Positions 1-6,328 of a stretch of DNA of 64,000 nucleotides are shown piece by piece. Source of the stretch: an uncultured Fluviicola sp. (lineage in GTDB: Bacteria; Bacteroidota; Bacteroidia; Flavobacteriales_D; Crocinitomicaceae); contig NZ_CABHOL010000044.1 in assembly GCF_902168135.1 (NCBI RefSeq), positions 23,190 through 87,189 of the forward strand, written 5' to 3'. Positions within the stretch are counted from its first letter, which is position 1, and each line of letters starts with the position of its first letter. Both the position numbers and the translations under genes were made by a program. The notes beneath the pieces were generated by a model. The model saw only the letters and a program-made list of their open reading frames with translations. It did no database searches and was not told where the DNA came from.

Positions 1-267
1 CAGTTCGCGAAGACCGATACCAGACATGTCCTGCTGCAATACACGGATAATTCCGGAATCGGGTTTTATCAAACCGATGATGCATTTGATCAATACCGAT
101 TTCCCGGAACCGGACCTTCCCAGGATAACTATATTCTCTCCTTTGTTTAATCTCAGGTTGAAATTGCGAAGCACGTGATTTTCCCCAAATGATTTACAGA
201 GATTTTCCAGGTAAATAACGGTCTCCGAAGTTTCGGTCTCAGTTCCATATCCGGTTTTCAAACTCAT
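1..267 (-). CDS. Mla-type ABC transporter ATP-binding protein, 5' part only
   Basis: Reading the minus strand from an ATG at 267 gives 89 residues that run off the left edge. A Walker A motif GRSGSGKS lies at residues 50-57 after a typical YLENLCKSFG...VLRN opening, so this is an ABC-transporter ATPase. The ATG overlaps the TGA stop of the upstream MlaE-like permease gene in an ATGA arrangement, which indicates translational coupling. The partner identifies it as the MlaF/Ttg2A-type ATPase that powers phospholipid trafficking between outer and inner membrane. Walker B and signature motifs lie outside the window, so the specific subfamily rests on the neighbour. Confidence 0.88.
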   Translation of the reverse strand, partial: MSLKTGYGTETETSETVIYLENLCKSFGENHVLRNFNLRLNKGENIVILGRSGSGKSVLIKCIIGLIKPDSGIIRVLQQDMSGIGLREL

Positions 268-1028
268 ATCAGTTGTAATAAATCAGTTATCTGAACAGCT
301 ACCAGGTCCAGCACAAATACCATCAGGGAGGAAACAACAACTGCTGCATTTGCAGACCTTCCCACACCTTCCGTACCATGTTGTGTGGTGTATCCCTTAT
401 AGCAGCTGATAATTCCAATTGCAAAACCAAAAAAGAACGTTTTGGAAATTGACGGGATAATATCTCCGAAAGAAAGGGACTCCATCACCTGAGTCCAATA
501 AAGATCCCAGCTGATCGCACCACGCAGGTTTACACCGAGATAACCTCCGTAGAGTGAAATCGCATCCGCAAAAACAACGAGCAATGGAACCATGAATGTA
601 ACCGCTGTTACCCTGGTTACCACGAGGTACTTAAACGGATTGGTCCCGGAAACTTCCATCGCATCAATCTGTTCCGTTACTTTCATGGAGCCTAGTTCTG
701 CACCGATGCCGGAACCGATCTTTCCTGCACAGATCAATGCCGTAATAACCGGAACAATTTCCCTAACAAGAGAAACCGAGATCATTCCTGGCAACCAGGC
801 TTCAGCTCCGAATTTTATCAATGTGGGACGCGACTGTATCGTAATAACCAAACCTATAATAAAGCCTGTTATTGCTACCAGTCCCAGTGATTTGTAACCC
901 AGAAAAAAACATTGACGAAGCATTTCCCTGAACTCGTATCCTTTTCTGAAAAACTCTCTGAAAAAACGGATAAAAAAACGGGCTATTTCACCTATTTCGA
1001 TTACGCTATTTTTAATATTCTCCCACAT
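264..1028 (-). CDS. mlaE: MlaE-family ABC transporter permease
   Basis: A 254-residue multi-pass membrane protein with the MlaE/YrbE hallmarks: a central LVREIVPVITALICAGKIGS stretch (about residues 87-106), then GAELGSMKVTEQIDAMEV and TNPFKYLVVTR. The family forms the inner-membrane permease of the Mla phospholipid transport system, which maintains outer-membrane lipid asymmetry. Length matches the family (about 250-260). The gene sits between a small unknown gene (5 bp upstream) and the ATPase gene (4 bp overlap), so the three are read as one operon on the minus strand. The substrate-binding MlaD subunit is not visible and may lie beyond the left edge. Confidence 0.93.
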   Translation of the reverse strand: MWENIKNSVIEIGEIARFFIRFFREFFRKGYEFREMLRQCFFLGYKSLGLVAITGFIIGLVITIQSRPTLIKFGAEAWLPGMISVSLVREIVPVITALICAGKIGSGIGAELGSMKVTEQIDAMEVSGTNPFKYLVVTRVTAVTFMVPLLVVFADAISLYGGYLGVNLRGAISWDLYWTQVMESLSFGDIIPSISKTFFFGFAIGIISCYKGYTTQHGTEGVGRSANAAVVVSSLMVFVLDLVAVQITDLLQLI

Positions 1029-1033
1029 CGTGA

Positions 1034-1399
1034 CTAAACTGAAAGATTGTTCAGCCGGTTCATTTTTTCGAGTGTCATATCGCCTGAGTCAATTATCTGC
1101 CAGGACTCTTCTGTCCATTTATAAATTTCTGTCTCAAGGCCAAATGTGTTTCTTAAATAATCCTTAAGTTCTGAAGGTGTCATTTCCGGATTTATAATGA
1201 GCATTCCGTTCTGACCTCCCGACCGGCAATCACCAACGGTAAAGCTGCTATTTCGCACAATTTTTCCGGGATGTGGTCCATCTTCTGTATGAGGCTTTGC
1301 ATAGAATTCGAGTTTCAAATTCCTGAATTTATTCGTGAAAAGCTCCCGGATGGCGAATACCTTCCGATGGTTATTGATTTCAATCTGAATTGCTTCCAT
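1034..1399 (-). CDS. conserved hypothetical protein upstream of mlaE
   Basis: A soluble protein of 121 residues if the ATG at 1399 is used; an in-frame ATG at 1426 would add nine residues (MELTFKRFV). I prefer 1399 because the extra residues look like untranslated leader. It contains no signal peptide or membrane segment. Visible features are a KLEFYAKPHT segment followed by IRNSSFTVGDCRSGGQNGMLIINPEMTPSELKDYLRNTFGL, suggesting an alpha/beta fold. It is 5 bp from the permease start, so it is probably cotranscribed with the Mla genes. I recall similar uncharacterised proteins in Bacteroidota but cannot assign a function. Confidence 0.72.
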   Translation of the reverse strand: MEAIQIEINNHRKVFAIRELFTNKFRNLKLEFYAKPHTEDGPHPGKIVRNSSFTVGDCRSGGQNGMLIINPEMTPSELKDYLRNTFGLETEIYKWTEESWQIIDSGDMTLEKMNRLNNLSV

Positions 1400-1569
1400 G
1401 ACAAACCGTTTAAAAGTTAATTCCACGAATGTCTTCTATTCTATTTCCGGGAACAATGACATTCGTCAATCCCTGAGTTGACTTTTCCCCTTCGGGTTCA
1501 GATTGTTTTCAATCGGTATTGATCACTACGAACAACGTCATGCATCCTATAATTCACTAATTTCACCGC

Positions 1570-1989
1570 ATGGACACAAGTGTTTTTTCCAATAAGGAAA
1601 TAATTCCCGGGGATCAGGCCCTTTCCGAGGAATTGAAAAAAACCGGCGATCTGTGGAATTCCATCCGGGATTATGTTCAGAAAAAGGCCCCTGACTCCGT
1701 GGAAGAATGGAAATATTCGGGAAAAAAATTTGGATGGAGCTTTCGGATCAATGACAAAAAAAGGGTCATTGTTTACCTGCTTCCACGGGAAGCTTATTTC
1801 AAAGCCGCATTTGTATTCGGTCAAAAAGCTACCGACGCAATCATAAACAGCACCATTTCCGACACGATCAAAAAAGAGCTCCTGTCGGCTAAAGTTTATG
1901 CAGAAGGGCGGGGAATCCGGATTGATGTCCGTGATCCCGAAGTACTGGAAGATATCAGGCGCCTGATCGAGATCAAGTTGGCTTACTAA
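1570..1989 (+). CDS. DUF3788 family protein
   Basis: A 139-residue cytosolic protein. The central segment EEWKYSGKKFGWSFRINDKKRVIVYLLPREAYFKAAFVFGQKA (about residues 47-89) is the conserved core of DUF3788, a small family of unknown function in Bacteroidota and Firmicutes. No catalytic residues are known for the family. It stands alone on the plus strand and converges with the CBS-domain gene; the two stop codons are only 3 bp apart with no obvious terminator. Length agrees with the family (about 130-145). Confidence 0.85.
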   Translation: MDTSVFSNKEIIPGDQALSEELKKTGDLWNSIRDYVQKKAPDSVEEWKYSGKKFGWSFRINDKKRVIVYLLPREAYFKAAFVFGQKATDAIINSTISDTIKKELLSAKVYAEGRGIRIDVRDPEVLEDIRRLIEIKLAY

Positions 1990-1992
1990 TAT

Positions 1993-2403
1993 TCAATCAC
2001 CCTGTTTGAGAAAGTAGCGGATTAAATCCGTTGCCGTTACAATTCCACTTACCTGATCACCATCCAGGACAATTACAGAACTGAACTCCCCTTTTGCAAG
2101 CAGTTCCCCTGCCTCCGCAATTGAAGTCTCTTTGCTGACCGTAACCGGATTGTGAGACATAATGTCTTCCACTTTTTTCAAAGAATAAACAGGTTCGTTA
2201 TCATCAAGAGTTGCCTCTCCAATGGCGTGCATGTAATCGGCAAGGCTTACCATTCCTACCAGATGATTGTTTTCTGTAACCGGAAAATGACGGTGAAAAC
2301 GCTGTCTCTCATAGAGATGTTTGATAACCAATATTTTATCCTGGGGACCAACACATTCAACCGGAGCGGTCATAATTGCTGATACGGGTAATTTTAAATC
2401 CAT
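1993..2403 (-). CDS. CBS-domain pair protein
   Basis: A 136-residue protein made almost entirely of two CBS motifs. The first is near residues 8-65 (VSAIMTAPVECVGPQDKILVIKHLYERQRFHRHFPVTENNHLVGMVS), the second near 78-133 (VEDIMSHNPVTVSKETSIAEAGELLAKGEFSSVIVLDGDQVSGIVTATDLIRYFL). CBS pairs bind adenine nucleotides and act as energy or redox sensors, usually attached to an effector domain. Here there is no effector, so it is a stand-alone module whose partner is unknown. A terminator-like hairpin lies in its short 5' region (2426-2448). Confidence 0.9.
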   Translation of the reverse strand: MDLKLPVSAIMTAPVECVGPQDKILVIKHLYERQRFHRHFPVTENNHLVGMVSLADYMHAIGEATLDDNEPVYSLKKVEDIMSHNPVTVSKETSIAEAGELLAKGEFSSVIVLDGDQVSGIVTATDLIRYFLKQGD

Positions 2404-2425
2404 AGGTATTCAAATTTTAAAAAGA

Positions 2426-2448
2426 CCGGGATATTCGCTGTCTCCCGG
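2426..2448. promoter_or_regulatory. hairpin in the leader of the CBS gene
   Basis: Perfect 6-bp arms CCGGGA (2426-2431) and TCCCGG (2443-2448). On the plus strand the stem is followed by a T-rich run, and on the minus strand by TCTTTTT immediately before the CBS start at 2403. It therefore looks like a bidirectional intrinsic terminator, yet it lies between two divergently oriented genes. An attenuator of the CBS gene is one reading. A leftover terminator is another. Confidence 0.45.
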
Positions 2449-2569
2449 GGTATTCTTTTTTTACTCTTCAAAAATAGAAGTTGTTTGTATCACAAAAAGG
2501 GGACAAAAATCATTCGAAGCACTGATATTCATCAACTTTTATTTCTCTTAAATATAAGAAGTTAGCGGC

Positions 2570-2962
2570 ATGAAAGCAAAAACATTTATCGAATTGGCAG
2601 CATTGTCTGCAAACCTGTATGCAATCTCAAGAGAGACGCATTTAATGGATAAGTTAAAAGAATTATCTGAGCAAAGCCGAGACAAGCTCAATGAATTCAT
2701 GTCTGAAAAAAGGGTTGATGAAGCCGGCAATGAAATTCCTTTTACGGAAAGAATCCGGCTGAAAGCAAAAGAAGTACAGGAGGAAATGGAAGTGAAAATC
2801 GGTGAGATGGTTTCGGCATTCTACGAAAAAGTAAACATTGCCCATACCGACAAACTCATTGATCTGGAACGTAAACTGGAGGAAGTCAACAGAAATCTGG
2901 CCCTGGCCGAGGCACGGATTCATCAACTGGAGAACAAAGACCCGATGGATGGCGCTGTTTGA
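2570..2962 (+). CDS. phasin-like coiled-coil protein
   Basis: A 130-residue, highly charged and almost wholly helical protein. The N-terminal part is weakly hydrophobic (FIELAALSANLYAIS) and residues 75-125 form a heptad-rich coiled coil (EKVNIAHTDKLIDLERKLEEVNRNLALAEARIHQLEN). It resembles the small phasin-family proteins of Bacteroidota encoded just before AarF/UbiB kinases. The next gene starts inside its 3' end (14-bp overlap), so the two are translationally coupled. The function is not established; a membrane- or granule-surface adaptor for the kinase is inference only. Confidence 0.75.
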   Translation: MKAKTFIELAALSANLYAISRETHLMDKLKELSEQSRDKLNEFMSEKRVDEAGNEIPFTERIRLKAKEVQEEMEVKIGEMVSAFYEKVNIAHTDKLIDLERKLEEVNRNLALAEARIHQLENKDPMDGAV

Positions 2963-4670
2963 GAACATACGGCAACGCTACCGGTCTTTCAGAAGGTTCA
3001 ACCATATCCTGCGCATTTTTGTCCGCTACGGTTACGAAGACGTTGTCTCATACCTCATTGAGACACGCCGATTTTCCTTATTGAGAAAACTGATTCCCCG
3101 TTCCACCGCCAGAAATGCACGGAAGTATACCAAGTACGAAAAGATGCGCCTGGTATGTGAAGATCTTGGACCAACGTTCATCAAGTTCGGGCAAATCCTG
3201 AGTAACCGTTCTGACCTGCTTCCCGCAGATCTGATTATCCAGCTTGAAAAATTACAGGACAATGTCCCTCCGCAATCCGGAGCAATTTCACGGCAGGTCA
3301 TTGAGTCCGAATTGAAAAAACCGATGGAAGAGTTGTTTGCCTGGTATGAAACCGAGGCCTTTGCTTCGGCGTCCATGGCCCAGGTGCACAAAGCGACTTT
3401 GAAGACCGGTGAAAAGGTTGCTGTAAAAGTACAGCGCCCGGAAATCCAGGCAATCATTGTCGAAGACATCAAGATTATGTACATGCTTGCACGAATTTTT
3501 GAACGCAGGATTCCTTCTCTCAGGAGTTTCGATCCGCTTGGGCTTGTACAAAACTTCGAAGAAAGTATTTTGAAAGAACTGGACTTCATCCGGGAATCAG
3601 TTAGCATTCAGCGTTTTGCAAGAAACATACTCGACGACCCGAATGACAACACTACCCATGTTCCAAAGGTTTACAAAGAATATACTACCGGTAAGGTCCT
3701 CACCATGGAATTCATTTCCGGCGTAAAAGTGACGGACAACAAGATCCTGGAGTCGAATGGTTATGACCGAAAAGAAGTCGCTCATAAACTTGCCGTAACT
3801 TATATCAAGCAAGTTTTTCAATACGGATTCTTTCATGCCGACCCGCATCCCGGTAACATTCTTGTTCTCCCCAACGGGCATATCTGCTTTCTCGATTTTG
3901 GGATGATGGGTACTATTCTTCCGAGAGACATTGAAATACTCGGACACCTTTTTCTTGCTGTAAAATCCAAAGATGTCCGGAAAATCATCCGGACTTTAAT
4001 GCGTATGTCTGACATGACAACGATTCGCGATATGCGCTCATTGGAATATGAGATCAACGAGTTTGTAGCTAATTACAGCGTTATCAGTATCCATCAAAAT
4101 GAAATGAGCACTGTGCTACTCCAACTCAAGGATATTATTGTGCGCTATGACCTGAAGGTACCGGCTCATTTTTTCCTGCTCGCACGCTCCATGGTAACTA
4201 TTGAAGGTCTTATCAGTAACCTGGACCCTAAAATTGATATGCTGGAGATCGCCCGACCTTATCTGCGTTCCGCTATTTCAAAAAAACTCAACCCGTTTAC
4301 ATTGGGGATGAAAGTACTGAATGGTCTTTATGAAATGGCCAATTACATGGAAGAATTTCCCAATGACCTGAAAAATGCCGTTCGTAAAATCAATTCCGGA
4401 AAGATCAATGTCAACCTGAACCACCAGGGAATAGATCCGTTGGTCCATACCTTTAACCGGGTCACCAAACAACTTGCCGCCTCATTGGTAATCGCCGCGT
4501 TGCTCGTTGGATCTGCTCTCTTTATTATTCATAAAGTCGGTCCGTTCTGGTTCGGGTATTCCCGTTACGGCGTGATCGGGATCATTTTCAGTTTTATCCT
4601 GGGGTACGGGATGATCAAAAACATCTTTAAAGGAGACCACGATGACTGGAGCGGATGGAAAGAAAAATAA
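2949..4670 (+). CDS. AarF/UbiB/ABC1-family atypical kinase
   Basis: With the ATG at 2949 (MALFENIRQRYRSF) the protein has 573 residues. The open frame extends to 2838, but the extra 37 residues overlap the preceding gene and do not look like family sequence. Family signatures are present: the KxGQ motif FIKFGQILSNRSDLLP (near residue 78), AVKVQRP with the nucleotide-binding Lys, HADPHPGN (near 297) and DFGMMG (near 316). Two hydrophobic helices lie at the C terminus. UbiB/AarF/COQ8 proteins are membrane-associated ATPases needed for quinone biosynthesis or lipid homeostasis. Bacteroidota mostly use menaquinone, so the exact role here is open. Confidence 0.92.
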   Translation: MALFENIRQRYRSFRRFNHILRIFVRYGYEDVVSYLIETRRFSLLRKLIPRSTARNARKYTKYEKMRLVCEDLGPTFIKFGQILSNRSDLLPADLIIQLEKLQDNVPPQSGAISRQVIESELKKPMEELFAWYETEAFASASMAQVHKATLKTGEKVAVKVQRPEIQAIIVEDIKIMYMLARIFERRIPSLRSFDPLGLVQNFEESILKELDFIRESVSIQRFARNILDDPNDNTTHVPKVYKEYTTGKVLTMEFISGVKVTDNKILESNGYDRKEVAHKLAVTYIKQVFQYGFFHADPHPGNILVLPNGHICFLDFGMMGTILPRDIEILGHLFLAVKSKDVRKIIRTLMRMSDMTTIRDMRSLEYEINEFVANYSVISIHQNEMSTVLLQLKDIIVRYDLKVPAHFFLLARSMVTIEGLISNLDPKIDMLEIARPYLRSAISKKLNPFTLGMKVLNGLYEMANYMEEFPNDLKNAVRKINSGKINVNLNHQGIDPLVHTFNRVTKQLAASLVIAALLVGSALFIIHKVGPFWFGYSRYGVIGIIFSFILGYGMIKNIFKGDHDDWSGWKEK

Positions 4671-5322
4671 ATTGAGTCTGAAAAAGCATTTGTCCACTGA
4701 AAAATGGATATTCATTCCGATCATCGGAATCATTCTGTTTGTGATTTTGTACATCGTTGCAGCTGTCTACTATCCGGGAGGATCAGATAGGAACAGGACT
4801 GCAGAAGGATTCGACTGGGTCAACAATTACTGGTGCGATCTACTGGCCGAACCGGCCAAGAACGGAGCTCACAATCCGGGAAGGATCTTTGCCTTAACAG
4901 GAATGATTATCCTCTTTTCCACAATAGCCGTCTTCTGGTATTATTTACCACCCTTTTTTCACGAAAAGAAGCGAAATATCCTCATAATCCGTTACACCGG
5001 AACTTTGTCCATGGTTATTCTCATTTTCATTTTTACACGGTTCCACGACAGTGTAATTGGTATCGGAAGTACGATCAGTGCTGTTCCAATGGCCGCAACC
5101 CTCAGCGAACTGAGGAAGAACCATCTGAAAACATTGTATTTCCTGGGCTGGTTCTGCATTCTGCTGATCCTGGTCAATTTCTTGATCTACCTCACCGGGT
5201 GGTTCATTGTTTTTTTACCCGTACTCCAAAAAATCACGCTGTTGTCTTTTCTTGCATGGATACTCATTATAGATCTGAAATGCCTGGTGATAAGCCGGAA
5301 TAAACGTGGTTTTCGGGAGTAG
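4642..5322 (+). CDS. DUF998-like integral membrane protein
   Basis: 226 residues with about six hydrophobic segments (near 23-43, 77-98, 112-130, 135-150, 160-182, 188-210). A loop motif GFDWVNNYWCDLLAEPAKNGAHNP follows the first segment, as seen in DUF998-like membrane proteins. The function of the family is unknown. The start lies 29 bp inside the AarF kinase gene, so the two are coupled and probably work in the same membrane process. The assigned start gives a lysine-rich cytosolic N terminus (KKNKLSLKKHLSTEK). Confidence 0.78.
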   Translation: MTGADGKKNKLSLKKHLSTEKWIFIPIIGIILFVILYIVAAVYYPGGSDRNRTAEGFDWVNNYWCDLLAEPAKNGAHNPGRIFALTGMIILFSTIAVFWYYLPPFFHEKKRNILIIRYTGTLSMVILIFIFTRFHDSVIGIGSTISAVPMAATLSELRKNHLKTLYFLGWFCILLILVNFLIYLTGWFIVFLPVLQKITLLSFLAWILIIDLKCLVISRNKRGFRE

Positions 5323-5342
5323 GAGGTTTTTCCTAAAAGACC

Positions 5343-5376
5343 AAAGTCCTAAGACATTGATACATCTTAGGACTTT
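5343..5376 (-). terminator. stem-loop of the degenerate tRNA-Asp copy
   Basis: Perfect 12-bp arms (5343-5354 and 5365-5376) enclose the loop CATTGATACA. On the minus strand it is followed by GGTCTTTTA. It lies downstream of the tRNA-Asp remnant and the GIY-YIG gene on the minus strand, and just beyond the stop of the plus-strand membrane-protein gene, so it may stop transcription from both sides. The loop is identical to that of the hairpin at 5769-5802, while several stem pairs differ in both arms. Confidence 0.75.
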
Positions 5377-5436
5377 CTAATCTCAACAGCCATATTGAGC
5401 TTCTCTTTTTGCTTTTAATCCCGGCTGAGCCGTGAC

Positions 5437-5484
5437 GGTCTGGACGGGACTTCTCGGCTGAGCCGAGACGACCCCATGCGTGAC
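5437..5484 (-). pseudogene. degenerate 3' half of tRNA-Asp
   Basis: On the minus strand this contains the anticodon GTC and 3' anticodon stem, a GGGGTC segment, and the CCCGTCCAGACC acceptor end of the intact tRNA-Asp at 5847-5920. The T-loop is replaced by the 17-nt palindromic stretch TCTCGGCTGAGCCGAGA (plus strand 5452-5468). There is no 5' half: the sequence before the anticodon is the GIY-YIG coding region, whose TAG stop begins inside the boundary. It cannot make a functional tRNA. Confidence 0.78.
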
Positions 5485-5744
5485 TATTTTAATTCGTTTC
5501 TATCTGAAGTGAGCAGCCAATCTAAATACTTGTGATTTTGCCTCTTCAGCATCTTCTCGTATTTCAGTGCTTCTGATTTGTCTTGAAAATTTTTAATAAA
5601 AATCAACTCCCATGGACCTCTTTCTGAGGTGTATTTTCCCATAGGAGAATTGTGTTCTTCCATACGACGAACAATATCAGTCGTATAACCTTTATAATAA
5701 ATCCCGGATGGATTGGAGATAATATAAACGTAGTAGCTTTCCAT
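5484..5744 (-). CDS. small GIY-YIG family endonuclease (UPF0213-like)
   Basis: 86 residues forming a stand-alone GIY-YIG domain: YYVYIISNPSGIYYKGYTTDIVRRMEEHN carries the family YVYI...YKGYT-x-(R)-R-x-x-EHN pattern, and YTSERGPWELI, then SEALKYEKMLKR supply the downstream conserved Arg and Glu segments. The second signature is YYKG rather than a strict YIG. Related small nucleases are often annotated as UPF0213 or UvrC-like, and their roles are unclear. The gene lies 25 bp past the tRNA-Asp terminator hairpin and ends exactly at a truncated tRNA-Asp copy, so it is probably a mobile or tRNA-associated nuclease rather than a repair enzyme. Confidence 0.85.
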   Translation of the reverse strand: MESYYVYIISNPSGIYYKGYTTDIVRRMEEHNSPMGKYTSERGPWELIFIKNFQDKSEALKYEKMLKRQNHKYLDWLLTSDRNELK

Positions 5745-5768
5745 GAATAGTAATTTCTATAAAAGACA

Positions 5769-5802
5769 AAACCCTCAAGACATTGATACATCTTGAGGGT
5801 TT
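5769..5802 (-). terminator. terminator of tRNA-Asp
   Basis: Perfect 12-bp arms (5769-5780 and 5791-5802) around the loop CATTGATACA. On the minus strand the stem is followed by TGTCTTTTAT. It lies 45 bp past the 3' end of tRNA-Asp and 25 bp before the GIY-YIG start, so the nuclease gene would be expressed by read-through or from its own promoter. Confidence 0.8.
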
Positions 5803-5846
5803 CTATTTCCTACAGCCATATAGGACTTATCTTTTAACGTAGTGTG

Positions 5847-5920
5847 CGGTCTGGACGGGACTCGAACCCGCGACCCCATGCGTGACAGGCATGTATTCTA
5901 ACCAACTGAACTACCAAACC
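5847..5920 (-). tRNA. tRNA-Asp (GTC)
   Basis: A complete cloverleaf on the minus strand. The acceptor arms are GGTTTGG and CCAGACC. The D stem is GTTC/GAAT and the anticodon stem CATGC/GCATG with loop CTGTCAC, giving anticodon GTC. The T stem is GCGGG/CCCGT with loop TTCGAGT, and the discriminator base is G. The 3' CCA is not encoded. It is 74 nt including the discriminator. A degenerate copy of its 3' half lies about 400 bp away. Confidence 0.96.
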
Positions 5921-6244
5921 AATTTCTTTTCCTTTGCAGGAGTTGACAACAGTCAACTTTCGAATTGTGTAATGCTTTACGTTAAAAGCGTTGCAAAGAT
6001 ACGTGCAAATTTCATTTCTGCAAGGAAAAAATGAAAAAAAAGTCATTTTAATTTTAACAAACGTGCGTTTTTATTAGAAATCAGCCAATTAATCTTTTAT
6101 TTTTTTCAGTGCAGATGACACATTACCGGAAGACATGACCCAAAAAAACTCCTTTACAGATAGACATCCATCTATTTTCCCAGTGAAATCAACGATATGC
6201 AGTGATTTTGTCCCCCACTCCTGTCTTACCAAATCCTTAAAAAA

Positions 6245-6296
6245 TGGTAAAATAATATTTACCATGGTAATTATTACAAAAGTTATTGTATCTTTG
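6245..6296 (+). promoter_or_regulatory. promoter and probable operator of the pirin-nitroreductase operon
   Basis: The -7 box TATCTTTG is at 6289-6296 (Bacteroidota consensus TAnnTTTG), 32 bp before the pirin ATG. Upstream are three half-sites: TGGTAA (6245-6250), TTACCA (6259-6264) and TGGTAA (6265-6270), the last two forming the perfect 12-bp palindrome TTACCATGGTAA. The arrangement suggests a dimeric repressor or activator site. No regulator gene is adjacent. Confidence 0.6.
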
Positions 6297-6328
6297 CTTC
6301 ATCAAATAATCCAAGAAAGGACAAAAAC

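Larger units (their letters stand above)
5335..5886. repeat. direct repeat pair built from the tRNA-Asp 3' half plus its terminator, flanking a GIY-YIG gene
   Basis: The segment 5335-5484 repeats 5761-5886 in the same order. Shared blocks are AAAAGAC, AAGACATTGATACATCTT, ACAGCCATAT, CTTTTAA, CGGTCTGGACGGGACT and CGACCCCATGCGTGAC (5469-5484 and 5871-5886). The right copy belongs to the intact tRNA-Asp gene; the left copy is degenerate. The repeated tRNA part begins exactly at the first anticodon base. The GIY-YIG gene lies between the copies. This is the geometry left by an element inserted into a tRNA gene or by tandem tRNA duplication. Confidence 0.8.

Noticed and set aside
2838..2948. 37-residue N-terminal extension of the AarF kinase
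   Set aside because: The segment lies in the phasin-like gene in another frame and has Trp-rich sequence unlike the family; the ATG at 2949 gives a normal N terminus.
3032..3947. Several minus-strand frames opposite the AarF kinase (191, 116, 87 codons)
   Set aside because: They are antisense shadows of a well-conserved coding region and show no motifs.
5603..6046. Minus-strand frames over the GIY-YIG gene (5603-5791) and the tRNA-Asp (5834-6046)
   Set aside because: The first is a shifted reading of the GIY-YIG gene, the second is a translation of the tRNA itself (RIHACHAWGRGFESRPDRTLR).
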